DNA of 64,000 bases, from the NCBI RefSeq assembly GCF_000355695.1, contig NC_020891.1, forward strand, positions 2,232,001 to 2,296,000, read 5' to 3'. The notes under the pieces were generated by a model. It had not been told where the DNA came from, searched no databases, and worked only from the letters and a program-made list of their open reading frames with translations. The translations under genes and the position numbers were made by a program. Origin of the DNA: Clavibacter nebraskensis NCPPB 2581. GTDB lineage: Bacteria > Actinomycetota > Actinomycetes > Actinomycetales > Microbacteriaceae. Positions 1 to 9,054 of this stretch are shown in pieces (positions within the stretch are counted from its first letter, which is position 1; every line of letters starts with the position of its first letter).

Positions 1-75
1 CGACGCACGTTCTTACCGGATCCATACTACCCCCTCCGTCCGGCGGCGGGGAGGCAGGCTCTCGGCGGGCGGCGC

Positions 76-1083
76 TCAGTCGTCGCCCTCGAGGATCGAG
101 TCCGGCTGGATGTCGATCTTCGCGCCCGTGAGCTTGGCGGCGAGGCGGGCGTTCTGCCCCTCCTTGCCGATGGCGAGCGACAGCTGGTAGTCGGGCACGA
201 GCGCGCGCACGGCCTTGGTCGCCTGGTCGATGACGAACGAGCTCGTGACCCGGGCGGGCGAGAGCGCGTTGCCGACGAAGACGGGCAGCGACTCGGAGTA
301 GTCGACGATGTCGATCTTCTCGTCGTTGAGCTCGGCCGTGACCGCGCGGACGCGCTGCCCCAGCTCGCCGATGCAGGCGCCCTTGGCGTTGATGCCGGGC
401 TCGGTCGCGCGCACCGCGATCTTGGTGCGGTGACCGGCCTCGCGGGCGAGCGAGACGATCTCGACGAGGCCCTGCGCGATCTCCGGCACCTCGAGCGCGA
501 ACAGCTTGCGGACGAGCGACGGGTGCGTGCGCGAGACCGTGATCTGCGGGCCCTTGGCGCCGCGCGAGACGCTCGTGACGTACACGCGCAGGCGCGAGCC
601 GTGCACGTACTTCTCGCCGGGCACCTGCTCCTCGGGCGGGAGGATCGCCTCGATGGTGCCGAGGTCGACGTGGATCATGCGCGGGTTCGGGCCCTGCTGG
701 ATCACGCCCGCGACGATGTCGCCCTCGCGGCCCTTGAACTCGCCGAGGATGCGGTCGTCGCCGATGTCGCGCAGGCGCTGGTTGATGACCTGCTTGGCGG
801 CGAACGCGGCGATGCGGCCGAAGTCGCTCGGGCTGTCCTCGGACTCGCCGATGACGAGGCCGTCCTCGTCGAGCTCGGGGACGTGCACGGAGACGTGGCC
901 GGTCTTGCGGTCCAGGTGCACGCGGGCGGCGGGCACGCCGTCGGCGACGGGCTTGGCGTCGGCCTGGTCGGTGTGCTTGAGGTAGGCGGTGAGGATGGCC
1001 TGCTCGATGATCGAGACGAGCTCCTCGAACGGGATCTCGCGCTCGCGCTCCATCAGGCGCAAGACGCTCAGGTCGATGTCCAC
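76..1083 (-). CDS. nusA: Transcription termination/antitermination factor NusA
   Basis: NusA binds RNA polymerase and nascent RNA and modulates pausing, termination and antitermination. The 335-residue product has the N-terminal polymerase-binding domain, an S1 domain around residues 125-190 and tandem KH domains toward the end (GxxGxR/I-type loops, for example [19 protein letters not shown]). It lacks the acidic C-terminal repeats of the 495-residue E. coli protein, which is normal for actinobacteria. The start is GTG with a GAGGAG ribosome site 7 bases upstream. It is followed by 75 bases in which I see no gene; ylxR/infB would be expected beyond the window edge. rimP, usually just upstream, is absent here, and proS lies upstream instead. 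Confidence 0.96.
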   Translation of the reverse strand: MDIDLSVLRLMEREREIPFEELVSIIEQAILTAYLKHTDQADAKPVADGVPAARVHLDRKTGHVSVHVPELDEDGLVIGESEDSPSDFGRIAAFAAKQVINQRLRDIGDDRILGEFKGREGDIVAGVIQQGPNPRMIHVDLGTIEAILPPEEQVPGEKYVHGSRLRVYVTSVSRGAKGPQITVSRTHPSLVRKLFALEVPEIAQGLVEIVSLAREAGHRTKIAVRATEPGINAKGACIGELGQRVRAVTAELNDEKIDIVDYSESLPVFVGNALSPARVTSSFVIDQATKAVRALVPDYQLSLAIGKEGQNARLAAKLTGAKIDIQPDSILEGDD

Positions 1084-1114
1084 GGTGCGACTCCTCTATT
1101 CGATTGGAAGAACT

Positions 1115-1150
1115 CGAGGCTACCCGACCGGGAGGGGTCGGGCAGCCTCG
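1115..1150 (-). terminator. Stem-loop between proS and nusA
   Basis: A 15-16 bp inverted repeat with one mismatch (CGAGGCTRCCCGACC arms) lies 18 bases after the proS stop and 31 bases before the nusA start. On the minus strand it is followed by a short T-rich stretch (GTTCTT). It probably terminates or attenuates proS transcription, so nusA may need its own promoter or depend on read-through. Both arms are visible directly; the termination role is inferred. Confidence 0.6.
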
Positions 1151-1168
1151 GGCGGGGGCGCGGGCGGA

Positions 1169-2941
1169 TCAGCGTTCGGCGGTGAGCGCGCCCACGACGT
1201 CGGCGAGCGCGACGGGCGTGCGCTCGTCCGTGCGGCGGTCCCAGAGCTCCGCCATGCCGTCGACGGCGCCGCGGCCGACGATGACGATGGTGGGCACGCC
1301 GATCAGCTCGGCGTCGCCGAACTTCACGCCGGGCGACACCTTGGGGCGGTCGTCGAAGAGCACGTCGAGGCCGGCGGCGTCGAGCGCGTCGACGAGCTCC
1401 TCGGAGGCGGTCCGCACGCCCTCGTCCTTGCCGGTCATGACGACGTGGACGTCGAACGGGCTGATGGAGGCGGGCCACAGGAGGCCGCGACCGTCCTGCG
1501 TGGCCTCGGCGACGAGCGCGAGGTTGCGCGTGATGCCGATGCCGTACGAGCCCATCGCGACCGTGACGAGCTTGCCGTTCTCGTCGAGCACCTTGAGGCC
1601 GAGGGCCTCCGCGTACTTGCGGCCGAGCTCGAAGACGTGGCCGATCTCGGTGCCGCGGCCCGCGGTGATGGGGCCGGAGCCGTCGGGCGCGGGGTCGCCG
1701 TCGCGGACGTCCGCGGCCTCGACCACGCCGTCGGGCGTGAAGTCGCGGCCGGCGACGAGCGAGAGCACGTGCTTCCCGGCGACGTTGGCGCCGGTGATCC
1801 ACGAGGTGCCGTCGACCACGCGCGGGTCGACCACGTAGCGCACCTTCGTGCTCGAGGTGGATCCGAGGACGGGGCCCTCCTCCGACCACGGGCCGATGTA
1901 GCCCGTGACGAGGCCGGGCTGCTTCGCGAGGTCGGCCGCGGTGGCGGGCTCGACCTCGGCGGGGAAGAAGGCGACCTCGGCGCGCTTGAGGTCGATGTCA
2001 CGGTCGCCGGGGATCCCGACGACGACGAGCTCGCGCGTGCCGTCGAGGTGGGTGAGCGCGAGGACGATGTTCTTCAGGGTGTCGGCGGCGGTCCAGGCGC
2101 GGCCGTCCTCGCGCGGCTCCCGCGCGTTCGCGAGGTCGACGAGGGTGGCGATGGTGGGGGTGTCGGGCGAGTCGAAGACGCGCGCGGCGGGCTGGCCCTC
2201 GATCGGGATCGCGTCGGGCACGAGCGTCGTGAACGCCTCGACGTTGGCCGCGTAACCGCCGGGCGACCGCACGAAGGTGTCCTCGCCGATGGGCGTGGGG
2301 TGCAGGAACTCCTCGCTCTTGGACCCGCCCATGGCGCCCGCGTCGGCGGCGACGATGACGTACTCGAGGCCCAGGCGCTGGAAGATCCGCTCGTAGGCGT
2401 CGCGCTGCGCCTGGTAGCTCACGGACAGGGCCTCGTCGGTGATGTCGAACGAGTACGCGTCCTTCATCGTGAACTCGCGGCCGCGGAGGATGCCGGCGCG
2501 GGGGCGGGCCTCGTCGCGGTACTTGTCCTGGATCTGGAAGATCGACAGGGGCAGGTCCTTGTAGCTCGAGTAGAGGTCCTTCACGAGCAGCGCGAAGAAC
2601 TCCTCGTGCGTGGGCGCGAGCACCATGGGCGCGCGCTTGCGGTCCTCGAGGCGGAACATCCCGGGGCCGTACTCGTCGTAGCGGCCGGTGGCCTGGAACG
2701 GCTCGGCGGGCAGCAGCGCGGGGAAGTGCACCTCCTGGGCGCCGATGCGCTCCATCTCCTCGCGGACGATGGCCTCGACCTTGTTCTTGACGCGGAGGCC
2801 GAGGGGCAGCCAGGCGAAGATGCCGGGGGCCTGGCGGCGGATGTAGCCGGCGCGCACGAGGAGGCGGTGGCTGGCCACCTCGGCGTCGACGGGATCTTCC
2901 CGGAGGGTGCGGACGAAGAGCTTCGAGAGGCGTGTGGACAC
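1169..2941 (-). CDS. proS: Prolyl-tRNA synthetase
   Basis: Charges tRNA(Pro) with proline in the cytoplasm. The 590-residue length fits the bacterial-type enzyme, which carries an editing insertion between class II motifs 2 and 3. Motif 2 is visible as [22 protein letters not shown], and the conserved SYGIGITR of motif 3 lies near residue 465. The anticodon-binding domain forms the C-terminus ([25 protein letters not shown]). The GTG start sits 6 bases after a TAGGCT hexamer with no ribosome-binding site, which suggests a leaderless message. The ole genes are upstream and nusA downstream. Confidence 0.97.
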   Translation of the reverse strand: MSTRLSKLFVRTLREDPVDAEVASHRLLVRAGYIRRQAPGIFAWLPLGLRVKNKVEAIVREEMERIGAQEVHFPALLPAEPFQATGRYDEYGPGMFRLEDRKRAPMVLAPTHEEFFALLVKDLYSSYKDLPLSIFQIQDKYRDEARPRAGILRGREFTMKDAYSFDITDEALSVSYQAQRDAYERIFQRLGLEYVIVAADAGAMGGSKSEEFLHPTPIGEDTFVRSPGGYAANVEAFTTLVPDAIPIEGQPAARVFDSPDTPTIATLVDLANAREPREDGRAWTAADTLKNIVLALTHLDGTRELVVVGIPGDRDIDLKRAEVAFFPAEVEPATAADLAKQPGLVTGYIGPWSEEGPVLGSTSSTKVRYVVDPRVVDGTSWITGANVAGKHVLSLVAGRDFTPDGVVEAADVRDGDPAPDGSGPITAGRGTEIGHVFELGRKYAEALGLKVLDENGKLVTVAMGSYGIGITRNLALVAEATQDGRGLLWPASISPFDVHVVMTGKDEGVRTASEELVDALDAAGLDVLFDDRPKVSPGVKFGDAELIGVPTIVIVGRGAVDGMAELWDRRTDERTPVALADVVGALTAER

Positions 2942-2947
2942 CGGATC

Positions 2948-2953
2948 AGCCTA
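2948..2953 (-). promoter_or_regulatory. Putative -10 box for leaderless proS
   Basis: TAGGCT on the minus strand, followed by exactly 6 bases and then the proS GTG. This places the expected +1 at or next to the start codon. No Shine-Dalgarno sequence and no convincing -35 is seen. Confidence 0.5.
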
Positions 2954-2972
2954 GCGATCCGCGCGGGCCGCC

Positions 2973-3974
2973 TCAGCGCGCGGCGGCGTACGCGAGACGC
3001 AGGCGCTCGAAGCCCTCGTCGAGGGAGACGGCGGGGGTCCAGCCGAGCGCGCGGCGGGTCTCGCGCTGGTCGAACCAGTGCGCCGTGGAGAGCTGCTCGG
3101 CGAGGAAGCGGGTCATGGGCGGCTCGTCGGACCCGGGGCGCACGGCCCAGACGCGCTCCACCGCTCCCCCGGCGGCGCGGGCGAGGGCGGCGGGCACGCG
3201 GATCCGCGGCACGGGCACGCCTGCCGCGCGGCACATGCCCGCGAGGAGCTCGGCGACGGGGCGCGGCTCGCCGTTGGTGACGACGTACGCGCGGCCGTGC
3301 GCGGTGTCGGCGGCGGCGAGGGCGGCGACGATCGCGTCGGCCGCGTTGTCGCGGTAGACGGTGTCGATGAGCGCGGCGCCGTGGCCGAGGAGGGGCAGGC
3401 GGCCTCGGGCGGCGCGGTCGACGATGCGGGCGACGAGCTGGGTGTCGCCCGGGCCCCAGACGAGATGCGGACGGACGGCGAGCACGCGCATCGCGGGGTC
3501 GTCGGCGGCCAGCGCGATCAGCTCGCCCTCGGCCTTGGTGCGGGCGTAGTCGCCGCGGGCGCGGACGGGATCCGCGGGGCCCGCGCCGTCGCCCGTGATG
3601 GAGAGGCCCGTGTGCGCGACGGACGGCGAGGAGACGTGCACGAACCGCGTCACGCCGGCCGCGCGCGCCGCCTCGAGCAGCGAGCGCGTGCCCTCGACGT
3701 TGACGGCGCGGAAGTCGGCCGGGTCGCCCGCGAGCGAGACCTTGGCGGCGAGGTGGATCACGGCGTCGACGCCGTCGACCGCGCGGACGATGGCGGCCGG
3801 GTCGGTGACGCTGCCGCGGAGGTCGACGACGGATCCCGGCACCGGCTGCGTGCCGCTCGCCGCGAGGCCGGACGGCTGGCGCTGGAAGGTGCGGACCGCG
3901 CGCCCCGCGGCCGCGAGACGCTCGGCGACGGCGCGGCCGAGCATCCCGCTGGCGCCCGTGACGAGGACGATCAC
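2973..3974 (-). CDS. oleD: NAD(P)-dependent 2-alkyl-3-oxoalkanoate reductase (OleD-like)
   Basis: An extended short-chain dehydrogenase of 333 residues. It has the N-terminal dinucleotide motif TGASGMLG (residues 6-13) and a catalytic YxxxK (DYARTKAE). In the olefin pathway OleD reduces the beta-keto acid made by OleA to the beta-hydroxy acid. The GTG start overlaps the stop of the oleBC fusion by 4 bases (GTGA), so the genes are translationally coupled. Sequence alone would also allow a generic 3-beta-HSD or nucleoside-sugar epimerase; the OleA and OleBC neighbours decide the call. Confidence 0.87.
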   Translation of the reverse strand: MIVLVTGASGMLGRAVAERLAAAGRAVRTFQRQPSGLAASGTQPVPGSVVDLRGSVTDPAAIVRAVDGVDAVIHLAAKVSLAGDPADFRAVNVEGTRSLLEAARAAGVTRFVHVSSPSVAHTGLSITGDGAGPADPVRARGDYARTKAEGELIALAADDPAMRVLAVRPHLVWGPGDTQLVARIVDRAARGRLPLLGHGAALIDTVYRDNAADAIVAALAAADTAHGRAYVVTNGEPRPVAELLAGMCRAAGVPVPRIRVPAALARAAGGAVERVWAVRPGSDEPPMTRFLAEQLSTAHWFDQRETRRALGWTPAVSLDEGFERLRLAYAAAR

Positions 3975-6637
3975 GGGGCCGTGACCCGACCGCCCGCGAG
4001 GATCCCCGCGGCCCAGCGCCCGAGGCGCGCCCGGTCGACCTTGGAGTTGTGGCGGACGTCTGTGGGGAGCACGGGCACGACGATCACGGCGGCGACCGGG
4101 TCGCCGACCGCCGCGCGCACGACACCGGCGAGGTCCGCGCCCGCGAGGCCGACGCGACGCGCGGCGGGCACGGTCTCGACCACGAGGACGAGCTGCTGCA
4201 CGCCCGCGGGTCCGACGCCCACGGCCGCGGCGCGACCGACGCCGGGCGCGGACTCGGCACGCTGCTCGGGGCCGACGGGCGTGAGCACGCCGTCGGCCGT
4301 GGTGATCACGTGCGGCAGGCGGCCCTCGACCCAGAGCGCGCCCTGGGCGTCGAGGTGGCCGACGTCGCCCGTGCGGTGGCGGCGGATCCCGTCGGCCGAG
4401 TCACGGCGGGCCGCGCGGTCGGTGACGTGCAGGCGGTCGTACCGGTCGTGCACGTGCGGGGCGGCGGCGACGATCTCGCCCGTGACGCCCGGCTCGGACG
4501 TGAGGGCGCCGGTCGCGGCGCCGTCGGCGTCGAGCCGGCTGATGCGGATGTCGACCGGGTCGACGGGGACGCCGACGCAGACGCCGGCGTCGCCGCGACG
4601 GGCGGCGTCGCGGATCCCCTCCAACGTCACGTCGGTGAGCAGCAGCCCCTCGGTCATCCCGTAGGGCGTGTGGACCTGGGCGGCCGGGACGAGCGCGGCG
4701 GCGCGCGTGAGCAGCGCCTCCGAGAGCGGGGCCCCGGCGGACAGGAGCGAGCGGACGCGGCCGAGCGCCGCGCGGTCCGCGTCCGTCAGCGCGTCCGCGG
4801 TCGCGACCACGTTGGCGAGCGCGGCGGGCGACGCGAAGACGACCGTGGCGTCGGCCGCGCGGGCCGCGGCGGCGAGGGCGGACGCGGTGAGGTCGCGCGG
4901 CCGGGTCACGTCCATGTCGGGCGTGACGCTCGTGGCGCCGAGCGCGGGGCCGAGCAGCGCGAACGGCGCGAAGCCCGCGACGAGCCCGGTGCCGACGCCC
5001 ACGTCGAAGCGGGAGCCGAGGGTGTCGCGGAGGGCGGCGAGCTGGCGGTGCGTGTAGACGACGCCCTTGGCGGGGCCCGTGGATCCCGAGGTGAAGAGGA
5101 TCGCGGCGTCGTCGTCCGCCGCGGGCTCGGGCGGCAGGACCTGTGCGCGGCCGTCGCGGGCGATCTCCGGCAGGCTCGCGGCGACGCCGAGCGCGCGGGC
5201 GACGGGCGGCGCGAGCGTCGTGACGGAGATCCGCTCCCCCGGCCAGCCGAGGGCGCGCGCGAGGGCGAGGCCGGCGGGGATGCCGACGACCATGTCGGGG
5301 CGGGATCCCGCGACCGCGCGCCCGAGGCCCTTCACGCCGAGGCCCGCGTCGGCGACCACGACGATCGCGCCGATGCGGAGGCACGCGTAGAGGAGGGCGG
5401 TGAGGTCGGCGCCCGGCGGTACGAGGAGCGAGACGCGATCGCCCGCGCGGAGCCCGCGGGCGTGGAGGCCCGCCGCGATCTCGCGCACGCGGCGCGAGAG
5501 CAGCCGCCAGGACACGGTGCGCGGACCGCCGCCGCCGCGCGGCGCCATCTCCACGAGGACGGGATCGTCGCTGTCGCGCAGCTCCTCGAGGAGCGCGCCG
5601 AGCGGGCGGACCGGGGCGGCGGCGCGAGCGGGCGCCGGCGAACGGTCGGATCCGGGCGCGATCCGGTCCGCGAGCCAGTCGAGCGCGGCCGAGGCGTAGT
5701 CGTGGTCCTCGGCGACGAGGTGGCCGGCGCCCTCGACGCGGTGCACCTCGGCGTGCGGCAGGCGCTCGAGGAGGTCGGAGAGGTAGACGTCGGAGAAGAT
5801 CGGGTCGCGCGGGCCCCAGACGAACAGGGCAGGCACGTCGAGGTCGCGGAGGCCCTCGGCGATGGACGTGAGGGTCGCGTGGCTGGGGTGCGCGGGGCCC
5901 ACGGGGATGTCGGCGACGAAGCCGCGGATCCCGGCGCGGCGGTCGGCACCCCGGTACGGCGCCGCGAACGCGCGCCGCACGGCGGGATCCAGCGGCGGGT
6001 GCGCGAGCGCGAGCGTGGTGGCGAGGAAGCCGGGCGTGCCGCGCGTGGCGGCGTCGTGGATCCCCGTGGCGAGCGCGAGCCGCAGCGGCCACGGGATGGG
6101 CACGCCCTCCTCCTGGTGCACGGCCGTGTTGAGCGCCATGACCCCGGCGAGCACGTCGCGGTTGCGGAGCGCCCAGCCGAGGCTGACGACGCCGCCCCAG
6201 TCGTGGCCGAGCGTGACCACGGGCGCCCTGGCGGCGGATCCCGAGAGCCCGAGCTCGTCGGTGAGCGCCTGCAGGTCGTCGAGCCGCGTCGGCAGCGTGC
6301 GCGCGGTGCCCGTGCGCTCGGAGAAGCCCATGTCGAGCTGGTCGACGGCGACCACGCGCCAGGCCGGCCGCGACGGATCCCGCTCGGCGCGCGCCAGCGA
6401 CTCCGCCGCGATGCGCCGCCACAGGTACGACCAGGTGGGGTTCCCGTGCACGCACAGGATCGTGCCCGCGACGGGCGCGCCCGTGGCCGCCAGCCGCTCC
6501 CCCGTGTCGAGCAGGTGCCAGCCGTGCCCGCCCGCGCGCACGACGCGCGACCAGGCGGGATCGAGGCCGGGCAGCGGCAGCCCGTCGGGGCCTGCCGCGG
6601 GGACGGTCGCCGCGTCGACCGCGGCCGATGCGCTCAC
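3971..6637 (-). CDS. oleBC: Fused OleB (beta-lactone decarboxylase) and OleC (beta-lactone synthetase)
   Basis: An 888-residue two-domain protein. Residues about 25-330 are an alpha/beta hydrolase of the haloalkane dehalogenase type, with an oxyanion motif CVHGNPTWSY and a nucleophile elbow GHDWGG (Asp146). OleB proteins use this fold to remove CO2 from the beta-lactone. Residues about 345-888 are an AMP-binding adenylate-forming enzyme with the P-loop LFTSGSTGPAKG near residue 515, YGMTEG, and HRTGDVGHLD. OleC uses ATP to cyclise the beta-hydroxy acid to the lactone. Fusion of the two is known in some actinobacteria. It begins with GTG 7 bases after the oleA stop and overlaps oleD. Confidence 0.92.
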   Translation of the reverse strand: MSASAAVDAATVPAAGPDGLPLPGLDPAWSRVVRAGGHGWHLLDTGERLAATGAPVAGTILCVHGNPTWSYLWRRIAAESLARAERDPSRPAWRVVAVDQLDMGFSERTGTARTLPTRLDDLQALTDELGLSGSAARAPVVTLGHDWGGVVSLGWALRNRDVLAGVMALNTAVHQEEGVPIPWPLRLALATGIHDAATRGTPGFLATTLALAHPPLDPAVRRAFAAPYRGADRRAGIRGFVADIPVGPAHPSHATLTSIAEGLRDLDVPALFVWGPRDPIFSDVYLSDLLERLPHAEVHRVEGAGHLVAEDHDYASAALDWLADRIAPGSDRSPAPARAAAPVRPLGALLEELRDSDDPVLVEMAPRGGGGPRTVSWRLLSRRVREIAAGLHARGLRAGDRVSLLVPPGADLTALLYACLRIGAIVVVADAGLGVKGLGRAVAGSRPDMVVGIPAGLALARALGWPGERISVTTLAPPVARALGVAASLPEIARDGRAQVLPPEPAADDDAAILFTSGSTGPAKGVVYTHRQLAALRDTLGSRFDVGVGTGLVAGFAPFALLGPALGATSVTPDMDVTRPRDLTASALAAAARAADATVVFASPAALANVVATADALTDADRAALGRVRSLLSAGAPLSEALLTRAAALVPAAQVHTPYGMTEGLLLTDVTLEGIRDAARRGDAGVCVGVPVDPVDIRISRLDADGAATGALTSEPGVTGEIVAAAPHVHDRYDRLHVTDRAARRDSADGIRRHRTGDVGHLDAQGALWVEGRLPHVITTADGVLTPVGPEQRAESAPGVGRAAAVGVGPAGVQQLVLVVETVPAARRVGLAGADLAGVVRAAVGDPVAAVIVVPVLPTDVRHNSKVDRARLGRWAAGILAGGRVTAP

Positions 6638-6644
6638 GCCGCGG

Positions 6645-7676
6645 CTACCAGAGGATCTCGGTCATGGCCGTGTTGAGGCCGGAGCCCACGCCCATGCAGA
6701 GCACGCGGTCGCCGCGGCTGAGGCTGTCGGCCTGGTCGGCGAGCGTGATGGGGATGCTCGCGGGACCGACGTTGCCGTAGCGCGGGTAGGTGAGCGGCAC
6801 GCGCGACTTGTCGAGCTTCGCGGCCTTGACGATCGCGTTGGTGTGCACGTCCGACACCTGGTGGAGGATGTAGCGGTCCATGTCCGACCACTCCCAGTCG
6901 TCCTGGGCGGCTTCCTTCCACGCGTCGACGACGAGCTCCATGCCGCCGCGGAGCAGCTCCTTCGTGTCGGTGAACATGCCGTCCACGTCGCCGATGCAGA
7001 GCTCGTGGTGCTGGGTCGCCGCGCGCGTGACGCCGCCGAGGATCCGGTGCCCCTCGGGGTGGTCGCTCGTGCGCCCGAGCACCGCTGCCGCCGCGCCCGC
7101 GCCGAGCGTGAGGCTGGGGAACTCGCTGAGGAAGTCGGCGCGCGTGGTCTCCGGGCGGAGCAGGCGGGCGACCGTGTTGTGGCGGATCTCGCCGGCGTCC
7201 TCGCCGTCGACGATCATCGCGTAGTCGATCTGGCCCGAGTCGATGAGGTGGCCCGCGAGCGTCATCGCGTTGACGAAGCCGAGGCACGCGTTGGCGATGT
7301 CGAAGTTGAGGGCGGACGACGGCAGGCCGAGGCCGTTGTGGATGCTGACCGCGACGCTCGGCTCGAGGTGCGCGCGCGTGACGGACGTGTTGATGAGCAG
7401 ACCGATCTGCGACGGCTGGACGCCGGCCTGCGCGAGCGCCGTGCGCCCGGCCTCGGTGGCGGCCGCGTCGAAGGACATCGACGTGTCCCAGTTGCGGCGC
7501 TCGAGCACGCCCGCGACGCGCTGCAGGAGACCGGTGGGGAGACGCAGGCGCGAGAGCACGGGCTTCAGGCGGTCGTCGATCTCGACCGAGGTCACGGTGT
7601 GCGGGGCGAGGACGCTGGCGAGCCCCAGCAGGGAGGTGTTCCGATGCCGGAAAGTGGCGTTACCGTTCAACAGCAT
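6645..7676 (-). CDS. oleA: OleA, head-to-head acyl-CoA condensing thiolase-fold enzyme
   Basis: A 343-residue relative of 3-oxoacyl-ACP synthase III. The catalytic Cys131 lies in NACLGF and a His in ILHQVSD. Glu105 in the HLEPS motif corresponds to the general-base glutamate that separates OleA from FabH. It condenses two fatty acyl-CoAs to a 2-alkyl-3-ketoacid, the first step to long-chain internal cis-olefins. The ATG follows CTGAGG. It is the first gene of a three-gene operon, with a 106-base spacer after ispG. Confidence 0.92.
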   Translation of the reverse strand: MLLNGNATFRHRNTSLLGLASVLAPHTVTSVEIDDRLKPVLSRLRLPTGLLQRVAGVLERRNWDTSMSFDAAATEAGRTALAQAGVQPSQIGLLINTSVTRAHLEPSVAVSIHNGLGLPSSALNFDIANACLGFVNAMTLAGHLIDSGQIDYAMIVDGEDAGEIRHNTVARLLRPETTRADFLSEFPSLTLGAGAAAAVLGRTSDHPEGHRILGGVTRAATQHHELCIGDVDGMFTDTKELLRGGMELVVDAWKEAAQDDWEWSDMDRYILHQVSDVHTNAIVKAAKLDKSRVPLTYPRYGNVGPASIPITLADQADSLSRGDRVLCMGVGSGLNTAMTEILW

Positions 7677-7782
7677 CCTCAGTTCGTGGGGCGGTCCGCC
7701 GGGCGGACGACTAGCAGAGCCTACGCGCAGCCGGCGCGCGCGGACGCGCCGCCGCCTGCGCTTGCGGGTGGGGAAGGAAGGA

Positions 7783-8928
7783 CTAGACGAGGATCTCGGG
7801 GCTGCCGATGGATCCCGCGGGCATCTCCGCGGCGAGGCGGTTGGCCTCCTCGATGAGCGTCTGGACGATCTCGGCCTCGGGCACGGTCTTGATGACCTCG
7901 CCCTTGACGAAGATCTGCCCGCGGCCGTTGCCGGACGCGACGCCGAGCTCGGCCTCGCGGGCCTCGCCCGGTCCGTTGACGACGCAGCCCATGACGGCGA
8001 CGCGCAGCGGCACGTTGACGTGCTTGAGGCCCTCGGTGACCTGCTCGGCGAGCGAGTACACGTCGACCTGGGCGCGGCCGCAGCTCGGGCAGGAGACGAT
8101 CTCGAGCTTGCGCTCGCGGAGGTTGAGCGACTGCAGGATCTGCAGGCCCACCTTCACCTCCTCGGCCGGCGGCGCGGAGAGGGAGACGCGGATAGTGTCG
8201 CCGATGCCCTCGGAGAGCAGGATCCCAAACGCGGTCGCGCTCTTGATGGTGCCCTGGAAGGCCGGCCCGGCCTCGGTGACGCCGAGGTGCAGGGGCCAGT
8301 CGCCGCGCTCGGCGAGCAGGCGGTAGGCCTTCACCATGACGACGGGGTCGTTGTGCTTGACCGAGATCTTGAAGTCGTGGAAGTCGTGCTCCTCGAAGAG
8401 GCTGGCCTCCCACACGGCGGACTCGACGAGCGCCTCGGGCGTGGCCTTGCCGTACTTCTGCAGGAGGCTCGGGTGCAGGGATCCGGCGTTGACGCCGATG
8501 CGGATCGAGGTGCCCGCGGCCTTGGCGGCCTTCGCGATGGCGCCGACCTGGTCGTCGAACTTGCGGATGTTGCCGGGGTTCACCCGCACCGCGCCGACGC
8601 CGGCGTCGATGGCCGTGAAGACGTAGCGGGGCTGGAAGTGGATGTCCGCGATGATCGGGATCTGGCTCTTCTTGGCCAGGATGTGCAGCACGTCCGCGTC
8701 GTCCTGGTGCGGCACCGCGACGCGCACGATGTCGCAGCCCGTGGCCGTGAGCTCGGCGATCTGCTGGAGCGTCGCGTTGATGTTGGTCGTCTGCGTGGTC
8801 GTCATCGACTGGACGCTGACCTGGGCGTTCCCGCCCACCTTCACCTTGCCGACGCTGATCTGACGGGTCTTGCGGCGGGGCGCGAGGACCTCAGGGACCT
8901 TCGGCATTCCGAGATTGACTGCTGGCAC
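7783..8928 (-). CDS. ispG: (E)-4-hydroxy-3-methylbut-2-enyl-diphosphate synthase
   Basis: The penultimate enzyme of the non-mevalonate isoprenoid pathway, a [4Fe-4S] protein that converts MEcPP to HMBPP. The 381-residue protein has the N-terminal TIM-barrel region and the C-terminal cluster cysteines (CPSCG, then CVVNGPGEA), intact in order. The GTG start lies 7 bases after TAGGCT with no ribosome site, so the message may be leaderless. The pathway partner dxr lies at 12621-13703. Confidence 0.96.
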   Translation of the reverse strand: MPAVNLGMPKVPEVLAPRRKTRQISVGKVKVGGNAQVSVQSMTTTQTTNINATLQQIAELTATGCDIVRVAVPHQDDADVLHILAKKSQIPIIADIHFQPRYVFTAIDAGVGAVRVNPGNIRKFDDQVGAIAKAAKAAGTSIRIGVNAGSLHPSLLQKYGKATPEALVESAVWEASLFEEHDFHDFKISVKHNDPVVMVKAYRLLAERGDWPLHLGVTEAGPAFQGTIKSATAFGILLSEGIGDTIRVSLSAPPAEEVKVGLQILQSLNLRERKLEIVSCPSCGRAQVDVYSLAEQVTEGLKHVNVPLRVAVMGCVVNGPGEAREAELGVASGNGRGQIFVKGEVIKTVPEAEIVQTLIEEANRLAAEMPAGSIGSPEILV

Positions 8929-8935
8929 GGGAGAG

Positions 8936-8941
8936 AGCCTA
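8936..8941 (-). promoter_or_regulatory. Putative -10 box for leaderless ispG
   Basis: TAGGCT on the minus strand, 7 bases before the ispG GTG. The intervening CTCTCCC has no Shine-Dalgarno character. Confidence 0.5.
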
Positions 8942-9010
8942 CGTCCGATTCCTGCGCGCCCGGTGCGTCGGGGGCGCGGGGCGCCGGGCGCGGGCGGCGT
9001 CGGGCGCGGG

Positions 9011-9054
9011 GCGAGGTCAGGCGCTGGGCGAGGTCAGGCGCTGGGCGAGGTCAG
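9011..9054. repeat. 17-bp tandem repeat at the end of rseP
   Basis: The unit GCGAGGTCAGGCGCTGG is present twice in full (9011-9027 and 9028-9044). A 10-base third copy runs into the rseP stop codon. It looks like recent slippage in the rseP-ispG spacer. No function is evident. Confidence 0.75.

Noticed and set aside
989-3280. Long plus-strand open frame across proS
   Set aside because: Antisense shadow in high-GC DNA with no recognisable fold.
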